Shown: positions 22,617-34,358 of the stretch, in pieces
How positions within the stretch are numbered: position 1 is the stretch's first letter
Layout: every line of letters begins with the position of its first letter
NCBI GenBank assembly: GCA_944990035.1
Contig: CALYLX010000151.1
Location: 1 to 61,626 of the forward strand
Reading direction: 5' to 3'
DNA length: 61,626 nucleotides
Source: Clitopilus passeckerianus
Taxonomy: Eukaryota; Basidiomycota; Agaricomycetes; Agaricales; Entolomataceae
Notes under the pieces: model-generated
What the model saw: the letters and a program-made list of their open reading frames with translations, nothing else
The model's database searches: none
Told to the model about the DNA's origin: nothing
Position numbers and translations under genes: made by a program

Positions 22617-24348
22617 GCAGTCGTTTTCTTGAGGGTTTGGTCGTGTAAGGCAAATGGGAAGTGTCGCGAATGAGGAAGAAGCAGAAATATGTCGTGAGAA
22701 ACCAAGAACCCCAGAAGAACCCAAAAATTCGCAAGTGTGGATAGAAAGAAAAAGCAAAAGTGTGGTGAAGAAAGACGCGTGTCGTTTGAAAAATCCGCAA
22801 TTCCCTAGTCAAAGTGGGCGGGAGGCGACGCCGAGAAAATTTGGGAGAAGAGTACCTTATAATAAAACTCCTCCAGAGGAGCGGTTTCAACCCTTCCAGG
22901 TGCACGAGGCAGATCTCTCCCAGCATCAGAAAATAAGGGCTGCCCAAAAATACTGCACCGCCCGAGTCTCGTAAGCAATAACTTGAATAAGCGAATCGGT
23001 GGAAGGCTCTAGCAAACCTGGGAACAGCGAGATCAACGGACAGAACCGGTGTTTTCACGGCAACCTTTGACGGGTTGAAAGTTTCTTGGAGACGACGGAC
23101 AGAATGCCCGAGCCAATGCTTTGCAAATGGAAGATGCTTGACAGAATAGTTCTAGCTCGGATGCTTGTTAGCAAAACGCTTGCAGATAAGAATTTGAGGG
23201 CGTTTTGACGGAGAATCACCGCATGACGCTTGATGGGCTACGAGAACCTGACGAGAACTGAGGTGTCTTCATGCCTCGAGGCAGAAAAAGCTAACGGAAA
23301 ATCATTCGAAAGCGGTAAGGTTAAGGAGGGATGAGCCTTGAGCCTTGAAGAGCTTCACACGAGGTTCGTTGTTAACCAAGGGCTCCTGCTAAGCGGTGTC
23401 ATGGCCGATAGGTAAACTCCTCCAGCTGGGGACATCTGGGGATCCATGGAATTATCAAGATTAATTCAATTCAGCATTTTGCCAACTTGGGTAGATTATT
23501 CGTTTCTGCTTTGCGCTTGAGGACTTTAATCAGAGCTTATCATGTCTTCACGATTTCCAGCTGAAGGGACTCTTCTTATCCTTGGGTTGAAGATTCTGGT
23601 CAGACCTCTTGCAATTTCGGATCTTGGCCTTGAGGTTCGTTTCATTGAAAAATTCCGAAGTCTTCCGTTTACGAGCAAGCATCATGTTGGACCCACTTCA
23701 TATCCATGAGGCATGAGACGCCCCAGAACCGTCGAAAGCCTCAAGCGCGCTCACACATACGAACTTCCCACTGGAAGTACATGAAGATTGAAGGAGATAG
23801 TAGGAGCTAGTAGGAAGGAAAGGCGAAGCCAAGCGGCTGGAAGTGCCTTGTATTTGGCGTTTGATGAATTGTGATCTGCTTTGCCTGGGCGGCCTTGCCA
23901 AATAAATGACGCAGAGTTTCCCTGGTCCTCCAACAGAATTTCTACGATTGAATTCACAACTGTATTGAAGAAGTCTTCATCTGCACAAAGCCGAATGAAT
24001 GAGCCTATGCAGATTGCCAAGGTTGTTACACTGATTGTGATGCAAAGTATGATGTAGTACTGATGATTTCGTTCATGAGAGGGTTCGTAATAGATAGCAA
24101 GATAGTAAATAACGAAGGTTGTTTGGGAATTGGGGTTGCATCGTTCAAGATGACCAGCTGTTTGCAAATGAGGGAATGATAATAAATGCAGGTGTTGTTG
24201 TGCATGTATGTACTATGTATGTACGTAGTTTGAGGATAAATAATTAGGAACCAGAGGAATCAAATTAGACCGCATTCCGGGAACTCGATGTTCCGTGCTC
24301 CGAAGATTCAGAGCGGGGGCCGTTGTACCCACGAAGCTTTCGGCAGTC
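22617..24348. other. Long intergenic region; possible small membrane-protein frame at 23751-24167 (-)
   Basis: The 1.7 kb spacer upstream of the ankyrin gene has little coding signal. The best candidate is an open frame of 138 codons on the minus strand, 24167-23751, which has one strong hydrophobic helix (YYIILCITISVTTLAICIG) and a second hydrophobic stretch near its end. It resembles no family I know and its codon use is poor, so I do not call it as a gene. The rest is AT-rich and may hold untranslated leaders. Confidence 0.3.
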
Positions 24349-26812
24349 TCAGGTAAACGCCTCCCTGGGCAAGTTTCCCTGTAAGCGGAGATTTGTCAGC
24401 AACACAATCCTGGTGGCGGAAAGAGATATGGAAGAGTGTTTGAAACTAACTTTGACTTGTTCAAAAGCTGCAACAGCCCTCTCCATATTCCACTCGTTAT
24501 TCGCTAGGCATTCTATTGAGAGCTGAATGGTCAGCCTCGTCCTTTGTGATAGCTGCATCACAAGATTTCGTTGTGGCTCAGGCTAGGGAGGCGTGTCGTC
24601 AGCCCGACATGATCTTCGGAAGGAAATTGAAAATTGACTCACCATGTTAGCGAGAGGGTTGTTGAAAGGTGGCTGTGGTGGTTGTGGTTGTGGTTGTGGT
24701 TGAGCCGGTTGCGTTGTAGGTGTCGGCTGTGGCTGAGACGCGGAAGCTTGGACGGCAGCAATATTCTGAGCTTGTTGCTGTGCCTTTGTCGGAGCTTGCA
24801 CGTGTAGAGCGCCAGGCTTCCAGCTCTCGTGGCTGGAATAAGACCGAATCGTCCATTGGTCCGATAGGATCATCACATCCCAACCGTTTACTTTTGCACT
24901 AATACGGAATCGTGTGAGATAAGGGTCATACAAACGAATGTCAAGTAATACATACCGTGAACCTTCAGGTGCGCCTACAAGTACGAACGACCGGTCAAAG
25001 GACCTGATTCCTTCAGTATTAACCTCGGTAAACTGTCCGTGAACTGTCAAGAGCAAAGTGTCCCCGCCCATTACAGGAAATGCATCAATACTGAATAGAT
25101 CGGATGGCCCAGTAGTGTCGTGCTTCGTCCTGGTAAACCTACAAGGGTCTTGACGATGTCATCGGGGCCAGTGTGGAAACTCTTCAAAGTACGATCGAGT
25201 CCACCATGCACTCGCGCGAGGTTGCGTGAGCCTGATCAGCCAGCCATGGACCCCAATTCAGCTTCTGTTGATTCGGCATTCGGGTTTGGAACCCAAGTAC
25301 ACGGGCACGGTTCGGTATTGAGGTGTTGGCAGAGTACGAAAATGTAGCAGAAGGGTCGTACGCGTCAGCCAGGGCACCTCTCTGGTTGTCAAGTGCATTA
25401 AAGAATCTATCGTTCAGATAAGTTACAGATTATTAGATACATCGACAAAAAATAGACATACCGTGACAAAAAGTTGCCGATTAAATTACTATCGACGCCG
25501 GCGACCAAGGATCCGCCCATTTCAAATGGGAACGTCTTGGCTGTAGGTTTCTTCTCTGCAGCAGGCTGCCCAGTTGGTGCGGGCACATCAAACGAAATCT
25601 GGGCGATAGCTTCATGGTCGAGCATTTCCAATGATGAAAATTGCTGTGCCATCATTCTAGAAAGACATCAGAAACCTTCACAAATCGACGATAGAATATG
25701 CTCACTGCTTATAATGCTCCCCATTGTCTCGTTGAAACATATTCTCCCGTACGGGATTGCCAATCATGATCAACTCCCTCAACCGGACCAGTTTGTTCTT
25801 CCTCGCAGAAATGAATTCCAAGTCTTTGAACGACCGTATATTGTTGTTTTGTAGAGAAAGGTTCTGGAGTTGGGGAGATACTTGGGCAGGAATTGCAGGT
25901 GCTGCCCACTGAGATTATTGCTCGCAAGCGACAACGTTTTAACCTGATGAAACATTAACGATTGTATGGTGACCAAAAAATCGAAGCCACTGACTGAAGG
26001 TGTTAAGGAACCAGCGAGCTTGAATATTACTGCTGCCTCGCGAGCGTCCCCACCGCGTCCAGGGGGAGTCAGATTGTACTTTTTCACAATCTCGTCGTCA
26101 ATCATAGACTGCAGATAATAGCGTTAGGACAATCATGTCGTTTGTAAAACATTTGACCGTGACGCGTGAAAGGCATTTTCGGCGGGGTGAGGGACAGTGC
26201 AAGGGTAGTTGAACAACCAATGGGCCGCTTCTGCTCCGAAAATGACATTCAGCGGGTTAGTCACCAAAACTTCTTACCTCAAGATTCAAACATTGTGTTT
26301 GTGGGTCCCATCGTTTCTCAACCAGTTCTTTCCAGGATGAAACACCGCCACGCTTCGGTCTGGTGACAGGCAATGGTGTTGTTGGGCCTCCCGAAACGGC
26401 GTTTCTCCTAACTCTACCCGGGCCTGGGGTGTGTGCTGCTCCTCGTATTGAAAGTGCAGAAGTCGAGGATGAGGGGCGGGCTGATATCTGTGGAGTAAAA
26501 CAGTGAAGCCATTAGCAAAAATTCCTACGATTAGTGATAAGGGCCGTGAAGGTGCGATGAACGCCACGACGTCATGGGTGGCGGTCAAAGGACCAGGCGA
26601 TGTAGTACTCACCGAGCGAGATCCACCGGGGCATCCTTCACTGCATCTATCATGCGTGGTCGATGACTTCGTAACTTTGAATGACCTTTCCGGCCTCCAG
26701 GCTTGTCGGTCAAGTCTCGCATCGTAGTGTCACGATCCACTAGGCCAGCTTTGCGCAGTGCAGTGCCAACAATCGTTCTTGAGCCCGGTGCGGGCGTTGG
26801 TGAAGAAAACAT
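24349..26812 (-). CDS. MEX67: mRNA export receptor Mex67 (TAP/NXF1 family)
   Basis: Carries mature mRNPs through nuclear pores together with Mtr2. The N-terminus (MFSSPTPAPGSRTIVGTAL) is basic and low in complexity, with RGGVSSWKELVEKRWDP-like sequence near 26300-26360. An LRR domain follows: TPPGRGGDAREAAVIFKLA, LSLASNNLSGQHLQFLPKYLPN, and RELIMIGNPVREN-like sequence near 25740-25800. The NTF2-like domain spans about 25650-24890 (FEMGGSLVAGVDSNLIGNFL; LLLTVHGQFTEV; FDRSFVLVGAPEGSRYVL; VMILSDQWTIRSY). A Gln/Pro linker (QPQPQPQPPQPPFNNP) leads to the C-terminal UBA-like TAP-C domain (TRLTIQLSIECLANNEWNMERAVAAFEQVK, then GNLPREAFT after the last intron, stop at 24349). The junction of exons 1 and 2 near 26612 is one base out of phase, probably the same missing-base problem as elsewhere. 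All expected domains are present in order. Confidence 0.85.
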
Positions 26813-27139
26813 TCTTGGCGGTAAGCAGAGAGGTTGACAAAGAGGTCGTGTGGCCAAATCCGACCAACCAAGATGGACGTTAATGAGAAAGGGCGTTACA
26901 CTGGGTGGCGGATGGCACAAAAGGAAAAAGGCAGTGCTGGCCCGGTTTTCTCACGGACCCTAGTCAGCCGCGGCGCAGACAAGTCAGAACGGCACCGCTT
27001 ATACACCTTGTCTTTATTCTGTCTACCTACGAATTTATTGTTTTATATACAGCAACACCCACACATACGGGAAACGGCAAATGTTACGGACCAAACAAGT
27101 AAAGAATGGGCCCACAACGGTCAAGCGGCGCTACTTCGA
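26813..27139. other. Intergenic, no gene seen
   Basis: Upstream region of MEX67 (-) and 3' region of the next minus-strand gene. Nothing further recognised. Confidence 0.5.
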
Positions 27140-28837
27140 TCAAGCATCATCACCTTCTTCATCCATATCTTCCTCATCAGGGAACAAGCAAGGCGCTTGG
27201 AACAGCCCACTACCGCTGTCCAAATCCAATGACACTAGAAATGGTGCTTCTGGTAATGGAGAGAATGAGCAGCTGACAACAGGAGCCGTAACCGATGTGG
27301 ATCCAGGGTACTCAGATACGAGCGCTGCAGCCTGGTAACTCTGGGCAGAATCTTCAGCATCCGTGAGTAGGCAGCCCACATCCTGGGGGCCAATGGAAGG
27401 GGCTGGAAGAATAGTTTTGCTGTTTGGTGATTGAGCAGGGGCGATGCTATCATGGGCCTCCGCCGGCAACCGAGATACCACAGAACCCTCGCTTTGGTGC
27501 CCCGGATTACCGGCTTGCTGAATTTTAGGGATGTGAAGGGTGTGCTCCGGGAGAGCAGACTGTATGTCGTCGATGTGTTTCTCAAGAAGAAGAGTACCTC
27601 CTGTTTCTGGCGAAGAGGTCTGGGCCCTATTCAATCCCCATCGAGTCCAATCGCCCAGGTCGCTACCGCTCCCGTGTTCTCCAGATATTGAAACTTCACC
27701 GAGATCGACTACCTCTGGATGGGAGGGCTCAATTTCGGGCTCTTCACTAGGCCAGTCATAAAAGCGGATCTCAGGATCAATGCTGCCTGACCCTTCTTTG
27801 GGTTCCCAGATTGTATCCATCTCGTCCAGTTATCAGAGGCCATCAGAGGCCGTGTTGTATCTTTCGACTGAGAGGAAGCAGGAGATAGCCCCAGGATGAT
27901 GCCTATAGAATGCCAAGGATCTTTGTGCTCGTAGAGGTTATCTTGCCAGTTTGAGACCGGTTTCCACTCCTTGGAATGGCTCGAAAGCTTCTCTTCAATC
28001 ATGGTAGATGATAGCATATCGTCGTCAAATGCGGAATTATCAACCTGGTCTTCTTTGGAATCCCATTTCCCATTGTATCCAACGGCGATGTTGAACGGAC
28101 AACTTTATCCCTAGGAAATTGTCCTTGACCAAAGAATAACCGGGCATCATGAGAAGAATATCTGACTCCGCGGTCAGAGGAGGCTGGACAGGAATCTGAG
28201 CCTGAGTCGTAAATTTTTGGGTCCTGTCATGGCCAGAAGAAATCGGTATCGGAAGATCCATATCGTCTGGAAGAACAGAGTAAATGAGATCATGCCACAA
28301 ATCCTAGAGGAAAGGTGGATGTTGCCTTCTACAGGGCCGGCAGAAAAAGAGAACACTCGGTATTCCTCGCTATCTTCGATGCAATCATCTTCTTCCTGAC
28401 GAGTATGGTGTGGTGAAGGCGATGGATAGGCAGACAGGAAATCCTCAGTTGGTGTCCAGTCCCGTGGCTCGTACGGCGTTGAAGTACTCCATTGAGGAGA
28501 ACTGGGAGGCAACGGACTTAGTATATTTATATGTTTAACCTGGTGCTCGAAGAAGTTCTCTGAGCTGTCATCCACTCCCTCCTGTCTTTCCGGGGTCTGT
28601 TTTCTAGAAAGATTGGGGCGTGAAGCGCGTTTGAGAGAACATGATGCTGGCCGCGGTTTCGGGGCGGAGAGATCAACGAGATCAGGCAAAGCCAAAATGC
28701 GATCAAGAGCTGCTCGACGAGCAGTGGCTGAAAGACTGGGTAAATCTCGAGTACATCTACACTATCAACGAATGGAGGAACCCACGTTCATTGATATCCA
28801 GGGCTTGAAGCACTTTAGAAGAAGTACGGCTTGCCAT
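27140..28837 (-). CDS. Uncharacterised acidic, disordered protein (exons partly unresolved)
   Basis: No family recognised. A plausible start is MASRTSSK at 28837, joined through a 52 nt intron to CTRDLPSLSATARRAALDRILALPDLVDLSAPKPRPASC. A Ser/Pro-rich exon follows to EDSEEYR near 28350, then a probable intron ending CTCTAG, then DLWHDLIYSVLPDDMDLPIP. Between 28120 and 27820 coding character hops between frames, and I cannot fix the exon borders. The last exon begins near MDTIWEPKEGSGSIDPEI (27820) and stays open to the stop at 27140, ending FPDEEDMDEEGDDA. Short tryptophan-containing units recur (GKWDSKED, TIWEPKEG, with similar surrounding DNA), suggesting an old internal repeat. A 10-bp tandem duplication lies inside the locus at 27832-27851. 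Overall acidic, Pro/Ser-rich, no membrane segment. Confidence 0.5.
27832..27851. repeat. Perfect 10-bp tandem duplication
   Basis: ATCAGAGGCC is present twice in direct succession. It lies in the poorly resolved exon zone of the uncharacterised minus-strand gene. Ten bases is not a multiple of three, so if exonic it changes frame. Confidence 0.8.
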
Positions 28838-28899
28838 GGAGCTTGAAGAGCTCCCCGTCTTTGAAGAGGATAGATTACTCGATGTGGAGGGGGACTTGT

Positions 28900-29238
28900 T
28901 CACCATCCTAGCTTCGACGACGGGATGCGCTGTGTTCCGTTTGCGTGTGCAAGCGGGATCGCCACAGGCTGATGGACCAGCTGCGCTAACCTGCTCTCTC
29001 GATGCTCAGCGGGGCTTCCTCTGGTTTCTTCTCTCCCGCCCTTATTCGCGAGCCCTTTTGTAAGCATCTCCATCTTACGACGACCAAAGAAACCCTTCTG
29101 TATGCGCCCTGTCGAGTCTCGTTGCCTTGCCTTGGCCGCATTCCTATATAAAGGAGCAGCCTCGATCAACACGCGCATATGGTCAAGTATTCCAGGGAAT
29201 TCTCGCCTTTTGCCTCCCATATAATTGGCTCCTGCCAT
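28900..29238 (-). CDS. Small conserved basic protein (MAGANYMGGKR family) with GC-AG intron
   Basis: I recognise the N-terminus MAGANYMGGKRNAAKAR as typical of a short fungal hypothetical family. It is obtained only if 29206-29144 is removed as a 63 nt intron that begins with GC (AAAAG/GCGAGA) and ends TATATAG. Exon 1 is then 29238-29207 and exon 2 29143-28900, giving about 91 residues. The intron has no stop codon and is a multiple of three, so the unspliced frame also reads through; the start ATG at 29412 of that longer frame looks spurious. Conserved core: RQRDSTGRIQKGFFGRRKMEMLTKGL, strongly basic, compatible with a nuclear, ribosomal or mitochondrial matrix role. The tail after GLANKGG is weakly conserved in type. 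Function unknown. Confidence 0.6.
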   Translation of the reverse strand: MAGANYMGGKRREFPGILDHMRVLIEAAPLYRNAAKARQRDSTGRIQKGFFGRRKMEMLTKGLANKGGREETRGSPAEHRESRLAQLVHQPVAIPLAHANGTQRIPSSKLGW

Positions 29239-29558
29239 TCGAAATTGTTTTATGGTGCTCAAGGAGCTATGTGGACCAGGTGATGGTAGGAACTGGCTAA
29301 GGATGCGTCGATTGTGATCGAAATAGCCGCGACGCGACGCGCCACTCCGCTGACAAATCGAGTCTTCTGGAGGAAGGGAAATCTGAGTACGAGTATGGAG
29401 TAGAACCCTCAAAAAATTGGATATTCACTCAATTCACTCAGTGTTCAGCCAAGAAATGGAGAAAATAATTAATCTATGCTACCAGTAGTTATAGAATCTA
29501 CAGAATGAATGTCGCATCTACGTATAAATACATGGATTGCCGATTCTGTTTACGAGAA

Positions 29559-31342
29559 TCACGAACGGACAGTTAATTGTGTGGCTCTATGTAGGGCAAC
29601 AAGAGCTGTCATTGCTAGGACAACAAAAGCAAGATTACCACCCAAGAATTTGCTCTGAAGTGAGATTGAAAAGAGCGAGGAAGCGACCGTAGGACTAAGT
29701 GCCCTCATGCCGGAAGCCACTGCTTGTGCCATACCATTCGTTGCACCAAGGGACGACTTATTGGGAGCACTCCTCACGACAATAATTTGCATGGAGCCTG
29801 CGAGAATGGAGCCAAGTTAACGATGCGCGTCTTAAAGCTTAAATAGACGACGTACTGTATGCTGCGCTCACAGTGAAGGTACAAATTAGCTGAATAGCTA
29901 ATACAGCCTTGACTGGGCCATTCACTTCTCCTGCCGCCATCACTAGGTATCGCAGTAAGGGATATAGACCGAGAACTATCACATAGCTCGAGAAGGTTCC
30001 AATCAAGATTTTTTTGGCCCAAGTCTTTGCATCACGGGTCCCAAAAGCATGCTTGTAAGCAGGCATTCAGAAATCCCCAAACACCCATGATGGCGCCAAT
30101 CTGGAACGGAGAAAGCCCAAGTCCCCAAGCTCGATGGATGTTGAGTAAACGAGAGGTTGGAGGACTACCGCGCACATGTCGACGAATGTCATGAGCCCAT
30201 ACACGATAAGGGGCTTAATGATTTGAGGTATCAGGAGTGCGCGAAAAGGGACAGGAGCTTCATGATGTTCTTGTTCTCTGCTGTTGTCCGCTCCCGGCTG
30301 AATGGAGCCATACTCAGAGTGACCGCCGTCTAAGAGTGGAGCCTCCTCCCCTGGTAGATGGCTCGTTTGCCGAGATTTCTTTTTAGGTAAGGTCTAGGGG
30401 AATTTGTCAGGCCAATGGGGGCAATGGTATGTGGTATGCGTACCTCTCGGAGCCCGAGTAGCGCGGAAATTGAAGCCAACAATGCTATTCCAGCAGCTGC
30501 AGCACACGGAAGAAAGTAGGGGTAATCCCAGAACAGCCTATACCGGCCAAAAATACTCGGCCAATGTTCAGCAGGTCGGGCTAGTATTCCTCCCATGATG
30601 GGCCTGGAAAATGGTGAGTTTGTTTGCAACCTTCTCATGCTGGTAAGACGAACGCAATTGTAGCCCCAGATGTCCAGACAAGCGTTCCGAAGGAATAAGC
30701 ATATGCCATGTTGGTGGAATCCGTGACCTATGTCAGGTTAGAGTCTGATTGCATTGCATGTGTTCGCAACGTACCTCTGCCACAACTGTCTTCGCAACGC
30801 CTGAAAGGAATCTTTAGAACAATCTTGGTAAGGTTCAAGAGTAGACTTGCCTATGTTCCCGTTGAATGTCCCTTGGAAGGCCCTTGAAATAAGCATGGCC
30901 GCGAAAGAACGGCCAGCCAGGCCGAAACTGAGCAGGGCAACAGCGAGGCCGAGCGGGCCCAGCAATAATATCGGTTTACGCCCAAAGTGATCAGAGGCCC
31001 TCCCCCAGAAGAAGACGGTTGACGCCTCAACCACGAAGAAAGTAGATTCCTAGCTATAAGTCAGTCCCAGAACAAAGTACGATGAGAACTCGAAGGTGTA
31101 ATCACTATAAGACCTGCAAAGTAACCTGTCTTCCGTTCGTCGCCTCCTGTGATTCCGCATTCTCGAACGTATTGGTTGACGAAGGGATAAATAACGAGGG
31201 CGGCGATTGGTTCCGTGAATGCGACGAAATAAACGATAAACAGCTGTAGCTTTGGGAGGGGTGTTCGCTGCTGGGTTTCCTGGCTGCTTGGAATACTGGC
31301 TTCAGAGTCGTCGATACTCTGGGCGTCAGGTGTCGTTGTCAT
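29559..31342 (-). CDS. MFS transporter, DHA1 family, sub-type B (MFS3)
   Basis: First of three head-to-tail paralogs. Start MTTTPDAQSIDDSEASI at 31342; helix 1 from LQLFIVYFVAFTEPIAALVIYPFVNQ, then ITGGDERKTGYFAGLI. Motif A appears as GRASDHFGRKP near 30960-31000. VTDSTNMAYAYSFGTLVW and GGILARPAEHWPSIFGR follow, then LPCAAAAG in helix 6. The cytoplasmic loop carries GEEAPLLDGGHSEYGS. The second half opens with LIPQIIKPLIVYGLMTFVDMC. Frame breaks twice within 40 bases: at AAAA 30043-30046 (CLQAC F.GPVMQ) and at TTTTTTT 30009-30015 (LGPKK.ILIGTF). One extra base at each run gives an uninterrupted protein matching MFS4 and MFS5. The gene ends with LGATNGMAQAVASGMRALSP and a last helix, stop at 29559. 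A pseudogene is the alternative. Confidence 0.8.
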
Positions 31343-32137
31343 GATGAGGGGCTTGGGCAGGAGTATCTTCAATGTTTTCTTGCATAAAAGGCCGTCAAAT
31401 TTTTGCAACACATTCGCCCAAACATTTGTTGACTCACAGAGGCGTGATCTCGCCATTCAATATGTGCTGCGCATTGGGGCTTCTGAAAGTTCTGATCACA
31501 GATCCGCGAATGTTGGAAACCTTTGCTCCGCTTGGCTGTTTGCATTTAGAATGGATGGGGACGAGGTCCTCAGGAGTCAGTTTGGACAAGGAGCCTCGAA
31601 CGGCGTGGTTTTGTATTGGTAGGGCTTTGGGCATTAGTCCAGTGGTTGAAAGACACGGGGTCATTGGAAGTCATGTTACTGCGAGATAATAGTCAGAGAC
31701 GTGCTAAGGAAGCTGCATGTAGCAAACGAGACTTGCGATGTTTGCTTGGTTGGAATTTGGAGAAGATACGTCAACTTCGCATTGTCGGATTTTAATGGCC
31801 TTCCAAGTGTGGTATATCCAAAGGAGTACCAGAATAACTTTTCAAATAGCTTCTCGCTGAAGCGCCAACAGAAATGTCGGGTCCAGGTCTGTGTGATATG
31901 TGATAGATTGTGAAGGTGTGTATTCGGCAAGGAAGAAACCTTGTCCCGATCGTCAGCGCCAACGGGCTTCCGAACGGGAATTCGCACCTAGAGTACATCA
32001 TAAGGAAAGTATGTACATATTTTATAGGATCGTACTTCGATCATGGATGGACCATTTTACTGTCACGAACAGCAGGTGCATTCCTTTTATTGTACAAAGG
32101 TCTATCCAATCTATTCCAACTACTGTCCTTGCGCCAA
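31343..32137. other. Intergenic between MFS4 and MFS3, no gene seen
   Basis: About 0.8 kb containing the MFS3 promoter and the MFS4 3' region. Open frames up to 105 codons overlap on both strands and show no family features. Confidence 0.5.
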
Positions 32138-33953
32138 CTACAACGCAAAGGCAAACCAAATACTCCCAGCCGAGAGCAGGGTCAACACCCAGAAAACCAT
32201 GTCTCCGCCCATGAGTTGCTGCTCCAACGACACCGAGAATAGGGAAGAAGCTACATACGGTGCAACACCTCTCATAACGGAACCAACAGCCTGAGCAAGA
32301 CCATTTGTGGTCCCTAAGGCGTGCCTTCCGGGGGCGTTGTCGATGATAATAATCTGGATGGCAGCTAAATATACAGATTAGACCACGCAAAGCGAGAAGA
32401 TACCGGAATACCTCACTATATGCTATGTATCGTCCAAATGCCAGTACGAGCTGGGCTATCAGAACGACCCATGTCATGAAGTCCGCATATCCAGCATTAT
32501 GCGCAAAGTAGCGGAGCATTGGGAACGTAATGAACCCAAGTAAATAGGTGACAAGGGAACCTATCACCGTGTTCTTTGGGCCTATCGCACGTATGATGGG
32601 TCCAGCAAACAATGCTTGTGCAACGCCATTCGTAAGACCCCATATCCCCATTATAAGGCCAATCTGGTAGGGATCGAAACCGAGGCCGCCGTAGATTGGT
32701 GACGTGAAATACAACAAGGGTTGCAGAACCTGGGCGCACATGTCAACGAATGCAACGGATGCATATACAACCATCGAGGTTGTCATCTTTGGCGTCAGAA
32801 GTTCGCTGATAGATGGCGGTGGAGCTTCGTGTTCAGGCTTCGACAGAGAATCGTCATTTATTTCAACATCGTTAAAAGTTGTCGAACCATACTGGGGCTC
32901 GTTTGCATTGTCAAGAAGAGGCTGCTGAGACCGGTCCGGCCGCTTTCCAAGCTTTATCTGCTTGCGACGAATGGCAGATGGTAAAGTCTGGCCCATGGAA
33001 ATCAGTACCTGGTGGTGCTTGACGATAAGGGATCAGCCTTACCTCTTTGAGAGCCGCCCATGCGATAACAAAAGACAGGAAAGCAATTAGAGCTGCAGCT
33101 GCACATGGAAGAAAGTACCGATAGTGGTAGAAGAAGGCGTTTCCGAAGACAGAAGGCCAGCGTTCAGCAGGATTCGCGAGTACGCCTCCTATGATTGGGC
33201 TGCGAAACAGGGAATGAGAACACGAAACTACTGGCCGAAGAACTGATGAAGCAACGTACCCAATAGTTACTCCAGCTCCCCACATAACAGCAATCAAGGC
33301 ATAGGCATCAGCTATGTTGGTCGAATCGGTGATCTAAGATACCATTAGCTTGAGCCAGCACCATTGCAATTGAATTGCTACCTCAGCCATCAAAGTTTTG
33401 GATACGCCTAGAAAGCATAGTAAGAAAACCAAGGGATATTTGCGTCAGATAAAAGCACATACCAATGTTGCCATTGAACACGCCTTGGAGGCATCTCCAA
33501 ATAACAAGTGTCCAAAAGGACTTCGAGAGACCGAAGAACAAGGTTGTGAAGGTCAGTCCGAGCGGACCAAGCAGGAGGATTGGCTTTCGCCCCAGGAAAT
33601 CAGACGCTCTTCCCCAGTGAAGCACACTGGCAGCCTCTCCAATAAAGAAAACCGATTCCTTGGTATCCAAAAGTCATCAGAACGGATCTTATGTCGAAAT
33701 TTTTTGAACTCACGATGAGTCCTGCATAATAACCCGTCTTGCGCTCATCGCCACCCGTAATGCCAGTTTCCTCCACAAACTGGTTGACGAAGGGATAGAT
33801 AACCGACCCAGTTATTGGCTCTGCAAATTGAATCAAGAAAGCGATGGACAGCTGCAACTTTGGCAGAGGAGTCCGTCTTGGCTGTTGCTTCGGTACTGGG
33901 TCGGAATTGCGCTCAACGTTCTCGACGCGGTCCTCTTCGTACAAGGCGCTCAT
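32138..33953 (-). CDS. MFS transporter, DHA1 family, sub-type B (MFS4)
   Basis: Middle member of the three-gene array and the only MFS copy here in which I found no frame break, so it is a useful template for the others. Start MSALYEEDRVENVERN at 33953; TPLPKLQLSIAFLIQFAEPITGSVIYPFVNQFV; ITGGDERKTGYYAGLI. Motif A GRASDFLGRKP near 33575-33605; CLQGVFNGNIG; ITDSTNIADAYALI; GGVLANPAERWPSVFG. The central loop has QPLLDNANEPQYGSTTFND. The second half starts ELLTPKMTTSMVVYASVAFVDMC and includes GGLGFDPYQIGLIMGIWG. The last exon has LGTTNGLAQAVGSVMRGVAP and a final helix, stop TAG at 32138-32140. A TATAAAG lies on this strand at about 34011-34018, 60 bp upstream of the ATG. Substrate unknown. Confidence 0.88.
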
Positions 33954-34358
33954 GTTGCTTGGAGGAAAGAAGAGCTTTTGTTCGGCTGCCGAACTATGCA
34001 GCTCCTGGCTTTATAAGTGGCTTCATGTTTGCTGCAGTCCATATGCGAGCTAGCTGTCAATGTCATCGACATCAGGGAGTCAGTGGAAGAGTTCTACGGA
34101 TCAGAACAAGAACTTTCATGAGGGCCGGCAACCGAACTCCGCGACTCAAATGAAGGTACCTTTGAATCGGCTTCTAGACCAAGAACACCGGTCACCTGGT
34201 GTCCGTTCAAGCCCATGGATAGAGCGTTTGAACCAAGGTTCAGGGAAGGTGTGCCTATCGAACGTGCAAATGCATTTAATGGGTAAGAGTCCGAATAGAT
34301 ATCTGATTGCGCAAAATAAGATGAAGATTTAAATTAGCTACAGTATTAGTATATTAAC
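33954..34358. promoter_or_regulatory. MFS4 upstream region with TATA-like box
   Basis: Read on the minus strand, CTTATAAAG at about 34011-34019 lies 60 bp before the MFS4 start. The rest of the 400 bp shows nothing recognisable. Confidence 0.4.

Noticed and set aside
23751..24167. 138-codon minus-strand frame with one strong transmembrane helix
   Set aside because: Kept only as a remark in the intergenic entry. No family resemblance, no signal peptide and no upstream exon or promoter feature support a gene.
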